A stretch of DNA of 64,000 bases from Adiantum capillus-veneris (GCA_014529385.2 CM043957.1:86685881-86749880), one strand, 5' to 3'. Positions 44,535-56,905 are shown, numbered from the stretch's first letter. Translations and numbers: made by a program. The notes: a model not told the origin generated them from the letters alone.

Positions 44535-47500
44535 CGACGAACAAGAGCTGGCACATAATGTATAGGGAAGTTCCATGCCCTGAGTGCATGATCGATCCAC
44601 ATAAGGGAGTAAGCCCAAAGCTTTGTAGAAAGCTTCGAACTTCTCACAAGGCAATGCCTTTGTGAACAAATCTGCAAGGTTGTCTCTCCTCCAGTTGATC
44701 TCTCCTATTGAGAGTCTTTCACTGACATAGTGATAATTCACCTCAATGTGCTTTGTGTGAGCATGAAAAATTGGGTTCCTCGCAATTGCCAATGCGCTTT
44801 GGCTATCAGTGTAGATGATGTTGGCAGTGTCTTGGCCAACACATAAATCACCCATAAGACGTATGAGCCATACACACTCAATCATAGCTGTGAAGACTGC
44901 CCTGTACTTAGCCTCACAACTGGAAGTGGCCAGAGTAGGTTTCTTCTTGCTCAACCATGATATGCATGAACTATCCAAGCATGAAACAAAAAGCACTTGT
45001 GGACACTCCCATGTCAAAACAATGAGCCCAATTTGAGTCCAAAAACATGTAAATCTGGCGGCAATGATCTCCTATTGGGATAAAACAAGACAAGATGCAA
45101 AGTGCCACTCAAGTAGCAAAAAATCCTCTTGACAGTCTGCCAATGTTTAGACCCCGGGCTATGCATAAATATGCTAGCCCGTGAGACTGAAAACTAGATA
45201 TCAAGACTCGTGTTGCATACATAAATAAGGCACCCAACAATAGTTTGGTAAAGAGTGACATCAGCAGGATCACCAACATCATGAAGACTCAATTTGAAAC
45301 CCGTTTCCATGGGAGTAGCAGTAGGTTTTCAGTCCTCGAGTCCAAACTTACAACGTAACTTGTTTAACACAAGGAAATACCACCATCACACTGCTTAAAC
45401 TATATTTGCAAGTAATGATGCAACAACCCCAAATCTTTCATCTTGAAAGTAGAATTCAAATAAGCCTTCTATTCAACAATATGTGTCTCATTGGGTCCAA
45501 TGATCAACAAATCATCAACATAAAGAACAACAATGAGAAGCATCACCCTCACGCTTTACATACAAAGTGCTTTCTATTGGACTGTTACAAAAGCCTCGTT
45601 TAACCAAATCAATGTCAGCTTTTCTTATACTAAACATGAGGAGACTGCTTTAACCCATACAAAGATTTCTTTAATTTGCATACTTTATCCTCTTGTCATT
45701 TCTAGACAAAACCGCAAGGCTGCGTTACATAAACTTCCTCAAACATGTCACCATTTAAGAAAGCAGTAAAAATATCTGATTGATGTACATCCCATCCAAA
45801 ATGAGCTGGCAATGCACATAGAAAAAGAATAATAGTCATACGAGAAATGGGAGCAAAAGTCTCTTCATAATCTATGCCTTTTTGCTATGCATAACCTTTT
45901 GCAACAAGTCAAGCCTTATAACCATCAATTTCACCATCCGGATTACGTTTCAATTTGTAAACCCACTTCGTACCAATGGCCTTTTTGCAAGGAGGCAAAT
46001 CACATAAAGTCCATGTGTCAATTTTTATAGGTGCATCATATTGTGATTGCATGGCATCCATCCAATTTTCAAAATTCTATGCTTCATTGAAAGATAGAGG
46101 TTCCTCTACATTGCATAAGCTAGAAATAGCCAAAGCATAACAATTTAATGCATAAGATGCATGGCGAGAACTTGAACGAGTACGACTAGACAAAGGTGCA
46201 TGCAATTTCATGTCACGCAAAGTATGCACTAGCCATTTTGGCATACCTCTTGCCTGCTCATTCTGAGCCATTTCCACATCAAGTACATTTGCATCATCAG
46301 AAATAGGCTGATCCATAGCATTTTCTAAAACCCCCATAGGCTATACAGTTGCCTCATTGGAATTTCCATTTAAATTTCCACCACTAAAAAGAGGCAAAAA
46401 GCTATCATAAATGTCCTTTGAGCTTACATTACTGTCTCTAGTACATGGTAACAAAGGCTGAACAGAATCTTCCACAAACAGAACATCATGTAAAACCAAC
46501 ATATGCTTTGTTTGTGGATGGTATAACCTATAACCTTTGCTTTTAGTACTATAACCAACAAAAATGCATTTAACAGCCTTATCGCCCAATTTTTTGCACT
46601 ACCTTTGTGGCATCAAAGCATAAACCAAACAACCAACATGCATGTGATCAATAGAATGCTTTCTATCATGCCACGCTTCATATGGAGTCATAGACTGTAA
46701 AGCTTTTGTAGGACACTTGTTGAGTACATAAGTGGCACACATGATGGCCTCAAGCCAAAACGAATGTGATAATGCTTGACTCTTGACCATACATCATGCC
46801 ATCTTCATAAGTGACATGTTCTTCCTTTCAGCAATACCATTTTGTTGAGGTGTATATGACACTATACATTGGTGTTTTATCCCACGACTAGCCAAAAATG
46901 CATTAAACTCATGAGACATATATTCCCCCCTCGATCTGAACGGGGGGTAACCATAGTACATTTAGAGACATTTTCAGGCATAGCTTGAAATTTCTTGAAG
47001 CACATAAACACTTTGGACTTAGCTTTGAGCGGCTATGCCCATGCATGTCTGGAGTAATCATCAATGAAAGTCCTGAAGTAAACGTAATTGCCCAAGGATG
47101 GAGTTTGCATAGGACTAGAAAAATCACTATGCACAAGCTTGTAGCCCTTATTGAACCATCCATTGGAGACTTGGAATGCCGCATCTTACCCAAAATAAAG
47201 CCTTCACAAACATTCGTCACAGTTGCTTCAAGAGGCAGCAAAGAAGCAACCATATCAGATTTTTGCAAACATAGCAAACTGGCAAAATTCAGATGCCCAA
47301 AACATGCATGCAAAAGTTTTGCATCTGAAACACCCTTTGAATCCACAATTGCATTTGAAAAATTCTACCCACACTTGTCATACAAAGTGGGCTCATACAA
47401 CCCACGACATAAAATGCAAGATGCAACAATTTCATTACCGAAATTGCGATCATGAACTGTACATTTGTCATCCACAAATTTGACAACAAGACCAAGTCTT

Positions 47501-48804
47501 CAAGTGCAGTTAGACAAAAGGTTCTTTTTAATCCTAGGTACATAAAGTGCATCAACAAGTGTGAAAGAACTACCATTTGCAATAGTCAACACAATCTTTC
47601 CACCTCCCTGGACCAAATAAGAGACATTGTTGGCACAAGTGACTATATTCCCATGAGGGACAACGTCAAGAGAGGTAAACAACTCACGATGTGATGTAAT
47701 GTGCTTTGTAGCACCATTGTCAAAGTACCACACATGTGAATCAACAGTAAATGACATACATGCATCATGAATAGAAGGATAATAAGTGCACTCTGTACTA
47801 AATGCCCACTCTGCATCTACATTAGCATCACAATCTCCTTTCACAAAAGATTCTACAATAGTTGCACTCGTAGTAGAACCTCCCTCTTTCTTCTTGGCCT
47901 CTTTTGCCTTCAATTTTTGGCACTGCTTGATCAAGTGATCATTAGCTTTGCAATAATGGCAATGCATCTTCTTTTTTCCCTTTTCACCAAAATTCCTAGA
48001 CGAGGTGTTGCCAGCAAAAGCATTAAGAACATGTGATTTTCCACTCGTTGAAGAACCATGAGAAGTGGCTACATTGCTGTTACCACCTTTTCTTTGAGTA
48101 GCAATAAAAGCCTGTTCAACTGCACACTATTTAGCCCTGTTCTTTCTTGAAAGTGACTAGTGCAATAGCAATGTGCACAATGCATCAAGCTTGACAACAT
48201 GAGGATTTCCTTGGGTCATAAGTCTCCAAGTATTAGCAAAAGTCTGGTAAGAATTTGGCAAAGCATCAAGAACAGTCTACACAAGGGAACTGTCAAAAAT
48301 GACTTCACCTGAAGAAATGAGTTGCTCATTAATATCCTTGATACCATCAAGGAAAGTGTTCATGTCATCTTACTCATGCATAATCTTTGATTCCAGCTCT
48401 TTATGCAGCAACACAATTTTAGCCTCATTGCGACTTGCATAAAGACCAGCCATAATATCCCAAGTTTGTTTAGCTGATTTAGCTAAGAGAATGTGAGGAG
48501 TAATAGTGCGCTTCACAAGTAATGCAATTAATGCATGAGCCTACGCATCTCTAACATCCCAACAAGCCTACTCAGTTGTAGGCAAAACAGCTCTAGCAGC
48601 AATCCTGCCCACCAAACTTGCAACATCCTCAAAATCGCTTGTATCCATAGAACCAAGATGTACGTCAATGCTTTGCACAAAATTCCAAATGCCCTTTGAC
48701 ACAAGAACATGTTGCATCATGTAGGCCCACATTGGGTAATTGTCCCTATCCAATTTATCCTCAACAACAAACATCTTGAACACATCTGTGTTGTTGTCAG
48801 CCAT
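44535..48804 (-). pseudogene. Copia J gag-pol, multiply broken
   Basis: Start at ATG 48804 (MADNNTDVFKMFVVEDKL). The gag fragment ends at 48568. Then a zinc knuckle CHYCKANDHLIKQC (about 47930-47965) and protease YFDNGATKHIT (about 47690-47720), where DSG is DNG. The integrase zinc domain follows (LLHACFGHLNF), then core pieces (46599-47346) including SFWLEAIMCATYVLN, and the post-integrase segment KCIFVGYSTKSKGYR (46341-46589). RT is represented only by scattered shifted fragments (about 45380-46080). RNase H is at 44535-45017: SKKKPTLATSSCEAKYRA, TDSQSALAIARNP, KHIEVNYHYV. It is not functional. Confidence 0.88.
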
Positions 48805-49153
48805 GGTGAGTGCATGCACTTGATGTGAGAACTGCCCGAAAAGAGGAGAAATGAAGCAACACCAACACGTGCTAGGTAGCACAACCCGTAGAAGACTTTA
48901 AGTGACTTGTTATGGATAACACAACACTAACATAAATTTTGTACAAAAGGACAAAATTGCATGTGCAGTATTGCTTGTAGTGGAAACGGAGTGAGAAATG
49001 AGTCTGAATCAAAATTTTGAGCAGACCTAGGTCTACGAACTACCTTGAAGTATTTGTTGACATACTGACCCTCACCAAAGCTTATCCAAATTGGAGAAAG
49101 TGAGCAAGCTTGTGCTAGCAATGCTGGTGACTATGCGCGGGAGGACGCAACGT

Positions 49154-49165
49154 GCTCTGATACCA
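49154..49165 (-). promoter_or_regulatory. Copia J primer binding site
   Basis: The minus strand reads TGGTATCAGAGC two bases inside the 5' LTR. Confidence 0.88.
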
Positions 49166-49167
49166 AT

Positions 49168-49461
49168 TGTTGGAAATAGGGTTGTAGGGAAACACACATA
49201 GCTTGGAGAAGATGAAGAAGATCAAGGCACACAACAAACAATATGTATTGTTTAGTGCACAATGAAAGATAAGTTAGCCCTAGAGTGATGGGCGTGCATA
49301 CAATGCACGGGGAAAAAACCTCCTAGTGAGGGAAAAAATGTCCAGGCGGTCCTAAGTGTGGTCACACACATGTTAGGGTTTCTTTTAGAGTCTACAATTG
49401 ATCATTCACTTGTTGTAAAGTGGCTATTTGATTTTCAAATTCTAAAATTATATATGGTAAC
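49168..49461 (-). repeat. Copia J 5' LTR
   Basis: 294 bp starting TGTTGGAAATAGGG. It is longer than the 3' LTR by an insertion near 49375-49445. Confidence 0.8.
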
Positions 49462-49621
49462 GGGATCCCAACAACAGGTACACCCGCCTTCAAGATGATG
49501 AGTATAAAAAATTGTGTGTCGATTGGGATGCAAGTAATGCGAAGCTAATGTTGGCCATTATGGAATCTCTTTCTCCAGTCATACAGACTTTGAAGACTGC
49601 GAACAATATGTGGTTCAAGCT
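49462..49621 (+). pseudogene. Copia K gag, second part
   Basis: Resumes after the J TSD with LQDDEYKKLCVDWDASNAK, then LMLAIMESLSPVIQTL and TANNMWFKL. These are the conserved W--A-----I---L and TA---W--L blocks of copia gag. It is cut by another copia LTR at about 49622. Confidence 0.75.
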
Positions 49622-49862
49622 TGTGTGAGTGCACGTGTGTGCGGATGCATGCGTACACGGTGCGGTGAAGTGCGTGCGGGGAAGGGGAGAAGCACGAGAC
49701 GGTGTGGGTGGAGCAACCTCAAGAACTATGAGTTAGGAGCTCATTATTTTTCATGTAGTAAGAATAAGGGTACGTACACATGTGGGCAAGAGGCCAGACA
49801 CCGGATGTCTGGTCGCAGGCAAAGGCACAATGCCTTTACCCAAACAAACTCCCACTTAAAGG
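49622..49862 (-). repeat. Copia LTR remnant related to copia-1
   Basis: Starts TGTGAGTGCACG and ends TTTACCCAAACA at 49846. It is followed by CTCCCACTTAAAGG, the complement of the same polypurine tract found next to copia-1's 3' LTR. The following sequence (to about 50200) shows no recognisable pol, so only the 3' end remains clear. Confidence 0.65.
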
Positions 49863-50384
49863 CGATGCATTAATAAGTGAGACCTACTAGCTAAACTAAT
49901 AGTATGTACAAGAAACTAGGTGATAGACTCTCTCAATCTATGCCCACTGGCTCACTCTGTCAATCTACACGCAGTCGTATTTGCTCCGGTGAACCGTACC
50001 TCACATCCACTTCACAATCGTCAACACCATCAGAGCACGATATAGGGGAGCCCACCCGATCGAAAGTCGACGAGCGGTTGTTCACCACATGAAAAAACCA
50101 TACAAAGACCATCACTACCATGCCAACCATAAACGAGACCTACCACCACAAAAATCGAATCATCACCTTGGGGGGCTTGCACACGTCCTAGTAACACTCT
50201 CAAGCTCATAAGTCCAAGTATATGTATGAGTACCTCTTTTAAGTTTTAATATATTCTCTCTATGTAAAAGGCTAAAGTCCTTCATGGGAATCTTGTAATA
50301 TCTATTCAAAAACTTGTTACCATTTTTTTCCATCATCTTAGTCTACAAGAGAATGAAACTTAGCATATTAGGCACTTTTGAACA
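49863..50384. other. Unassigned DNA after the copia LTR remnant
   Basis: No domain or repeat recognised. It may be the decayed interior of the copia whose LTR lies to the left. Confidence 0.4.
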
Positions 50385-50800
50385 CATTCTTTTTTCTTTT
50401 TGCAAAACTCACAAAAGCGAGTGATGTTATATTAAATATATCAAAAATTTACAGGGCTAGCTCTGCTCACAATATGAGCCAAGCCATCCACATGATCAAA
50501 TAGAAACATGAGAGGGTTCAAAGCATAAACAATAAATACTCATACTATCTCTAATTTATCAAAACAACGTTGATGGCCTAATACCATTTTTTGAGGTCCT
50601 TTCTTTTACCAATTGAAAAAATCAGCTCTTTGCTTTCTTGCACGATCCCTAAGAAGCAGACACAAGAGAGACAATTTTCGAAGACTCGAGAGTTCCTGGC
50701 CTTCCATACTTGATTGTTTTGAACACTAATACTTATTCCTTCTCTAGTTTCCTACCCATATGGCAATGCATTACCATTTCAGTTGGAAAAATATCATATC
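50385..50800 (-). pseudogene. LINE 3' end with RT C-terminal remnant
   Basis: On the minus strand a segment at about 50671-50714 reads VWKARNSRVFE, the conserved tail of plant L1-type ORF2 proteins (zf-RVT region, I/VWK-RN-R-F). A 3' UTR and an A-rich stretch ending near 50385 follow. The rest of ORF2 is not recognisable upstream, consistent with the usual 5' truncation. Confidence 0.55.
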
Positions 50801-51920
50801 GTATGCGAGAAAGACTCCATAGAAAAATCATTAGTTTATGATAGTGAGGTGACTCCATGTGATGATTTGAGCTCATCTTAAGCCTTGAAATATCTTAAGA
50901 AAAAAATGCAAGCTTTACTTGTGAAGTTTGAGCACTTGGATAAACCCTTCGAATTGATTTATTGATTTGTACATCAAAGTCTCTTCATAACATCATATAT
51001 GTGAAAACTTGGTAACCAAATTCATGAAACTTGTAAGTAGACTTGTTGAAGACCAATTAAGAAGGTGGCTCAGATGGCAATTAGGTCTACGAGTGACAAG
51101 GGCAATTAGGTTTGCAAGATTTGTTGGTGTGGTGTCCCACAAACGGTCTAGAGCAGGTGTGTATTGCCTACGGGTGGTGAGGCCTTGCTCCCTGCTACGA
51201 TGTAGTGGTGACTTGTTGTCTATTGGATCTCAAGCCAGTGCCTTAGTGGTGATCATCCTTAAGGTGGCTTAGGGCTTCGCAAGGATCTACTATGTGCTCC
51301 TGGCAACCCGTAGCAAATATCTCTGCAATCGAGTGTGCCCATAATATGTAGCTCCAAAGCCGATCCAAGCTCACTATGAGCTCTAGCGACTATTACATTT
51401 GAGTGCAAATTATTTTTAGCAATTGACTTTTGTTTTGAGTGTTGAGCACCCATTTTATCCTAACTTAGTGTGCTTGTTATCCCTTTTTTTCATGTTGAGT
51501 GCCTATTTTGTCCATATTCACCGTACCTATTGACCTTTTTTTCGGGTGCTTGGCATTTGAAATTTGGGATCCATTCCCATCGGAGTCACCAGCGGTAACA
51601 AAGTCATTACACATCGGCGGCCAAGTTTGATGGAGAACAAGCCTAAGCATTTGTATGTTGAGGCAGTGGTCGAGGGTCTAGGGTTGGTGACCAAGGGCCA
51701 TCAACTTGAGGCCCAGTAGCCCGGGCATAATGGAGGTGAGCTGGAAAGTGGCAAGGCTCAACAAGAGGGTCGCATCAAGAGACATGTTGAAGGGGCGAGG
51801 AGAGGTGAATCTCACCAGGTCCCTACAATTGGGGAGACGGCCGTCCAAGCCTTGAAGAAAAGTTTACCATAGGTGGTTAAAGTGGATAATGCATGCACGA
51901 TGTCGATCCCGTCGGCGTTG
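50801..51920. other. Unassigned DNA
   Basis: No supported gene. The part from about 51550 may be the upstream region of the LINE ORF1-like remnant that follows on the plus strand. Confidence 0.4.
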
Positions 51921-51924
51921 ATTA

Positions 51925-52639
51925 AAAAGCAATTGGTGGTTGTGGCCAATTGCTCTCTGGTATTTGGATTTATGGGCAAATACCCTCACAAGTAGAGCTC
52001 ATCAGACATATGGATTTCTAATCCGGCAATTCTTAACCATGGCAGAATGATTGATTATATCCAATATCTGAACAAAGGGTTCTTCACTGTTATGTTCAAT
52101 GACCCTATGACGATGGACAATATCCTAGCCAAAATCCCATTGTACCTCAATCGCTCCCCAATTTGCATCTTACCATGGAACCTGGCTTTTGAATCTCCAG
52201 AGGCCTTTAAGGATTTGTGCCCCCTGTGTGGGTTGATTTTGTCAATTTACCAATTTGGCTGTGGGATAACCTGGGAGACCTTGCAAGAACCTTGGGTATT
52301 CCTTTGTTCGTACCAACACAGAGGAAGTTGGGGACAACGACAAATAAAGTGTGCATTTGCTGAAATTTACATAAACCTCCTCCAAAAAGCATGGTAAACA
52401 ATGTTTCTACAGGTTTGAAAGTGATCTCTCTTAGATTTAATACGTTTTTTGGAGCATGTTTTAAGTGCAATGGGTTTGGCCACTTTGCTAGATAATTCCA
52501 TCTAAATGGTTCTAGGGAAGTTAAAGAGGATAAAGTTGAATAGGCACAAGCGACCCCACTCAAAGAATCTACAGTATCCAACATGGATGTTGAAGTTGTA
52601 AAGCAAGGAGAAGGTGAGAGTAGCAGGGTGGATGCATGA
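51925..52639 (+). pseudogene. LINE ORF1/gag-like protein with DUF4283 and zinc knuckle
   Basis: Plus-strand remnant of the nucleic-acid-binding protein typical of plant L1-type elements. It opens with CSLVFGFMGKYPHK, then WISNPAI and GFFTVMFNDPM (DUF4283 core). A frameshift near 52200 leads to PVWVDFVNLPIWLWDNLGDL and ARTLGIPLFV. A stop precedes a knuckle CFKCNGFGHFAR whose final cysteine is lost (stop and Phe). The frame ends in an acidic tail at 52639. It carries at least three disabling changes. Confidence 0.7.
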
Positions 52640-52877
52640 ATAGGTGGCCCGGTTTTAACCGGTTGAAAGTTGCTTTTGGAGGCTTAAAATTTAGGGGATA
52701 TGAAACTGGTGTTATGGGCAAGAATTGTGTGAATTAAATAATCGTTTGGAGGATATAAAATCTTAAAAATTGTGTGGAGGATTCAAAAACACTTGTGGAG
52801 CCCACGTTAGAATGAATGTTTAGTCGAATGTTTCATGACTGTGACTTCTCCATATCTCTGTGCCTTTCTCCTTTTGC

Positions 52878-53012
52878 GCCTTTCTCAGCTCACTCTACAG
52901 CCCCTTGTGCACGCTGCTTATCCTTCGCTATGGATAGCGAAGGATAAGCAGCCTTTCTCAGCTCACTCTACAGCCCCTTGTGCACGCTGCTTATCCTTCG
53001 CTATGGATAGCA
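52878..53012. repeat. 73-bp-spaced direct duplication with a 40-bp perfect hairpin
   Basis: GCCTTTCTCAGCTCACTC... at 52878-52938 is repeated at 52951-53012. Between them the first copy is extended into a perfect inverted repeat (52913-52952) with 19-base arms and a two-base GG centre. The second copy keeps only the small GCTAT-GG-ATAGC core. Confidence 0.95.
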
Positions 53013-53574
53013 ACCTAAGAAAGAGCCCAAGGAATGCAGCCCGACAGGTCTCCCCCACAAAGACCCGACATTCTCCCACGAAGGTATGTCACCTCTCTCT
53101 GTGTTGTGTATAGAGGACCTGTATGTGTAGTAGAGTATTGAGGAATGGATACATTGAGTAATAAATATGGATTTATTCCTTTCAGAGACAGAAGTTACAG
53201 CCTCCTCCCAAAATCAGCCGCTTTGTTCACCCCAAGGATGTGGAGGTGCCATTAAAGGCTTCTGCACGACAAAGGAGGATTTTCACAGGGAATATGGGTT
53301 AAGTCTTGAGGGGAAAGATGTTAGGAAGTTGACAGATGCAGATGTGCCCATATCTCACTGGATGAAAGTTTTCACGTGTCTTCCAGTGAAGGAGAAAAAA
53401 GTGCCGATAAAAACAACAAGGCCGGATCACTACAAGGCACTCTACCAGCTCTACAAGCAGGTGTACCAATCCAAACCACCAAACTATCTGCTGGGAGTCA
53501 AGTTTGCACGCGGATATGTTTATTTCGTATGCATAGGTCCGGTAAAGTGGGTTGAGTTTATTTGTTCTTCATAA
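53003..53574 (+). CDS. Hypothetical two-exon gene, possibly broken
   Basis: An ATG at 53003 opens a very basic 27-codon exon (MDSNLRKSPRNAARQ...) ending at a good donor AAG/GTATGT (53083/53084). A pyrimidine-rich acceptor TTCCTTTCAG ends at 53185. The directly joined frame stops at 53302. A longer overlapping frame in exon 2 (to 53574) reads GLSLEGKDVRKLTDADVPIS and HYKALYQLYKQVYQ. A frameshift or another acceptor would be needed to use it. I do not recognise either frame. It runs convergently into the minus-strand gene N. Confidence 0.35.
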
Positions 53575-54281
53575 AGATGACTTTCTGAAGTGGTGTGAGT
53601 TGAGCTAGTAGCTCTGACTCTGGCAGGAGATGCCCATAGCCGTTGGATGGTTTGATCTTTAACTTTAATCTGGTATTTGAGCTCGATGACCTCATCCTGG
53701 CTAGCCTCCTGCTCTATCTCTGCCTTCTCTTTGGCATTCCGCATGGCTTCCACTTCCTTGGATTCTTAAGCAAGTTGTAGGGTTAGGTTGTCCCTTTCCC
53801 TTTCTACATCTGTCAAGGACTTGCTGAGTTTTTTGTATTCGTCCTCAGCTCCTTGCAGTCTTTGAGCTACTGCCTGATTCTCTCATTCCATCTCTTGGCA
53901 TCTTTGCAATGCCTTTGCCAGACTAGCTTGCAGCTCTGCTTCTTTCTGTATATGCCTTTGGTTCTGTCTTTGTAGTGTGTCTACTTCGGATTTGATAAAA
54001 ACTTCATTGGCTTTGAGATTAGCCATCTCACTTTCCGTGGCCATTGATTGTGCTCTGAGCCCGGTTAGCTTGGTCATCACCACATCCCACTCATTGGTGG
54101 GTGGCTGCAGGGCCACTGTATCAGTGGCCATCTCTTTTAGTTCCACTAATCGTAGGCTCTGCATCTGTTCTTTGGGCCCTGTGCTTGCCAAGTCAAATGC
54201 GACTGTGGCTGCCTCTTCCCTTGAATATCCCGCAGCTAGTAGATCTTGAAAGGTGCTAAACCTTATTTCCTCTGGATCCAT
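53520..54281 (-). pseudogene. Element N coiled-coil C-terminal region
   Basis: Continues gene N in another frame from MDPEEIRFSTFQDLLAAG. A small alpha-helical domain (about residues 5-30, SREEAATVAFDLA) is followed by a long heptad-type coiled coil to 53520, with in-frame stops at about 53881 and 53767. A Glu/Gln-rich and Pro-rich linker upstream (54290-54470) is in the same frame with one stop. It is probably the C-terminal half of one large structural protein. Confidence 0.6.
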
Positions 54282-56868
54282 CTTTTCTTCTTTCTGTTCA
54301 TCTTCTTTTTGCTGCTCTTGCTCTTAACTCTTTTCTTGCTGAAAATTTTCTTGTTCCTCCTCCTTTTGTTGGGTTTGGGGAGGGCTATGAGGAGGTGGTG
54401 ATGGCGGTGGGCTGGACTCCGGGCTTGACGGTGGAGTTGCCGGCTTTTTCTTGAAGTCCCTGTCCGCCTTTGTCTTTCTCTCTCTCTCTCTCTCTCTTGG
54501 CCTTCGTGCTCTTCTAGCAGTTGCCGTCGTACTTCATCCAGTTCTGCTTCTGTAAATGGTACATTTGGGATATTTTTTGCCGTAGCATCTAGGATCTCAA
54601 ATTTTTTGATATAATCTTCAAACCTATCTTTGTGCACCCTTCGGGATGATCCCAACATGGTTTCCAGTGATGGATTCCATAGCTCGCTCAAATCTCCCTT
54701 GAGGGCTCTTTCGGCTCTGAAGCTCTCCATTAGCCGCTCTAGTCGTGCCTCTTTCTGTGATTTTGTCTCTTTGACCGGCACTTGTACAAATTCCTTCTTT
54801 CCCTTCTTCAACTGTGGTTGCTCCTCTTGCACGGTCTCTAACCGGCGCTTCAAACGTGTTGCTACCCTAGGTGCTTTGGGCGGCTCATCCTCTTTATCTT
54901 CCTTGAGCCTTAGCCAGTCATTCTGTGATGGAGGGTCAGGCCATCTTCCCTTGGCATGCAATACCCCATAAACCACTTTTGTGATCAGCTCACCCGGCAC
55001 AATGTAGGTGGGGTTCTTGTTGCCCATCTTCACCAGATTATCATGGATATAGGTAGCATAGTTGATCACCTTCGGCTTACTCTTTTGCATTGCCCAGGTG
55101 AAGGTTGTGGCAATTGCTCCAGGCGGCATTCTGTACTTTTGTGGTTGCTTTGTACACATGTGGAAATACTGGTTGTAAAGCTGGCTCATGATTGCCACTT
55201 TAGGGTTTGCAAAGTCTTCAAAGGTGTAGTTTCTCTTCTTTTCTGTGTACACCTTGACTTCATCTCGGCGCTTTGTCACACTATCCCCTTTGTTGGAGAG
55301 GTCTAGTGGGGTTGCCACTACTTTCTCTGTGATTACAATCACCGTGTCTGGCTTGCCCTGCAGGTCAATAACTCTGGCCACTCCATCTTCTTTGATTGTA
55401 GTCACAAATTTCCATACTCTTTTTATGTCAATTCTTTCCGGTATGGCTTCAAAATAGTTATGGAGATCTATTTTCTCCAGGTACTCTACCATTTTGCTTA
55501 TGACAAACTCATTGAGCTCCCGAGGTAGCATGGGTAGCTCGATTACATTTCCTTCGGTATCTTTGAACACGCCTTGGTAGATTTTCAGATCATTAGACTC
55601 TAGCAAGTCCTCTTGAATCCACGTGCTGGTTGGCTTTAGAGTTCCTTTTGGGATGACAAACGGCTCCACTTCTTCCAAATAGTCTTTTATGGTCATCCTC
55701 TTCTTCTTTGCCGGTGATTTTGCGGCTGCCATAGATCCTGTTGCACTCAGTAGTCCGAAGTTAGCGTTGTGCACCCTTCGGGATGATCCCGACATGGTTT
55801 CCAGTGATGGATTCCATAGCTCGCTCAAATCTCCCTTGAGGGCTGTTTCAGCTCTGAAGCTCTCCATTAGCCGCTCTAGCCGTGCCGCTTTCTGAGATTT
55901 CGTCTCTTTGACCGGCACTTGTACAGATTCCTTCTTTCCCTTCTTCAACTCTGGCTGCTCCTCTTGCATGGTCTCTAACCGGCACTTCAAACGTGTTGCT
56001 ACCCTAGGTGCTTTGGGCGGCTCATCCTCTTTATCTTCTTTGAGCCTTAGCCAGTCATTCTGTGATGGAGGGGCATGCCATCTTCCCTTGGCATGCAATA
56101 CCCCATAAACCACTTTCGTGATCAGCTCACCCGGCACAATGTAGGTGGGGTTCTTGTTGCCCATCTTCACCAGATTATCATGGATATAGGTAGCATAGTT
56201 GATCACCTTCAGCTTGCTCTTCTGCATTGCCCAGGTGAAGGTTGTGGAAATTGCTCCAGGCGGCATTCTGTACTTTTGTGGCCGCTTTGTACACATGAGG
56301 AAATACTGGTTGTAAAGCTGGCTCATGATTTCCACTTTAGGGTTTGCAAAGTCTTCAAAGGTGTAGTTGCTCTTCTTTTCTGTGTACACCTTGACTTCAT
56401 CTCGACGCTTTGTCACACTATCCCCTTTGTTGGAGAGGTCTACTAGGGTTGCCACTACTTTCTCTGTGATTACAATCACCGTGTCTGGCTTGCCCTGTAG
56501 GTCCATAGCTCTGGCCACTCCATCTTCTTTGATTGTAGTCACAAATTTCCATACTCTTTTTATGTCAATTCTTGCCGGTACGGCTTCAAAATAGTTATGG
56601 AGATCTATTTTCTCCAGGTACTCTGCCATTTTGCTTTTGAAAAACTCATTGAGCTCCCGAGGTAGCAGGGTAGCTCTATTACATTTCCTTTGGTATCTTT
56701 GAACACGCCTTGGTAGATTTTCAGATCATTAGACTCTAGCAAGTCCTCTTGAATCCACGTGCTGGTTGGCTTTAGAGTTCCTTTTGGGATGACAAACGGC
56801 TCCACTTCTTCCAAATAGTCTTTTATGGTCATCCTCTTCTTCTTTGCCGGTGATTTTGCGGCTGCCAT
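54263..56868 (-). pseudogene. Element N gag-like protein with doubled N-terminal domain
   Basis: ATG 56868 (MAAAKSPAKKKRM) starts a domain of about 379 codons present twice in a row (55769-56905 and 54632-55768). Recurring landmarks: IKDYLEEVEPFVIPKG, YLEKIDLHNYFEA, TVIVITEKVVAT, YNQYF-MCTK-PQKYRMPPG, INYATYIHDNLVKMGN and IVPGELITKVVYGVL. The layout recalls the plant transposon/gag-type domain in which a conserved ITEKVVA-like helix precedes a helical bundle, but I cannot name the family. A missing T near 56667 shifts the upstream copy. A (GA)n run (54478-54502) shifts the frame before the Pro-rich linker. Confidence 0.65.
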
Positions 56869-56905
56869 AGATCCTGTTGCACTCAGTAGTCCGAAGTTAG
56901 CGTTT
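54632..56905. repeat. 1137-bp tandem duplication in gene N
   Basis: Boundaries are marked by GTGCACCCTTCGGGATGATC at 54632 and again at 55769. The second copy ends at 56904. Length is 1137 bp (379 codons) in one copy and 1136 in the other. The copies are nearly identical with scattered substitutions. Confidence 0.95.

Larger units (their letters stand above)
44286..49461 (-). mobile_element. Copia J: old Ty1/copia retrotransposon
   Basis: A 5.2-kb minus-strand element with LTRs at 44286-44513 and 49168-49461. They are recognisably homologous but differ by many substitutions and an approximately 70-bp indel, so the copy is old. TSD GGGATC (44280-44285, 49462-49467) lies within copia K gag. 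Primer site and purine tract are present. Every pol domain is recognisable but broken by frameshifts and stops. Confidence 0.88.

Noticed and set aside
51009-51272. Arg-rich plus-strand frame
   Set aside because: No recognisable domain. It falls between LINE remnants and lacks any support.
54630-56594. Repeated plus-strand Ser-rich frames
   Set aside because: Antisense shadows of the duplicated gene N. They recur only because the DNA is duplicated.
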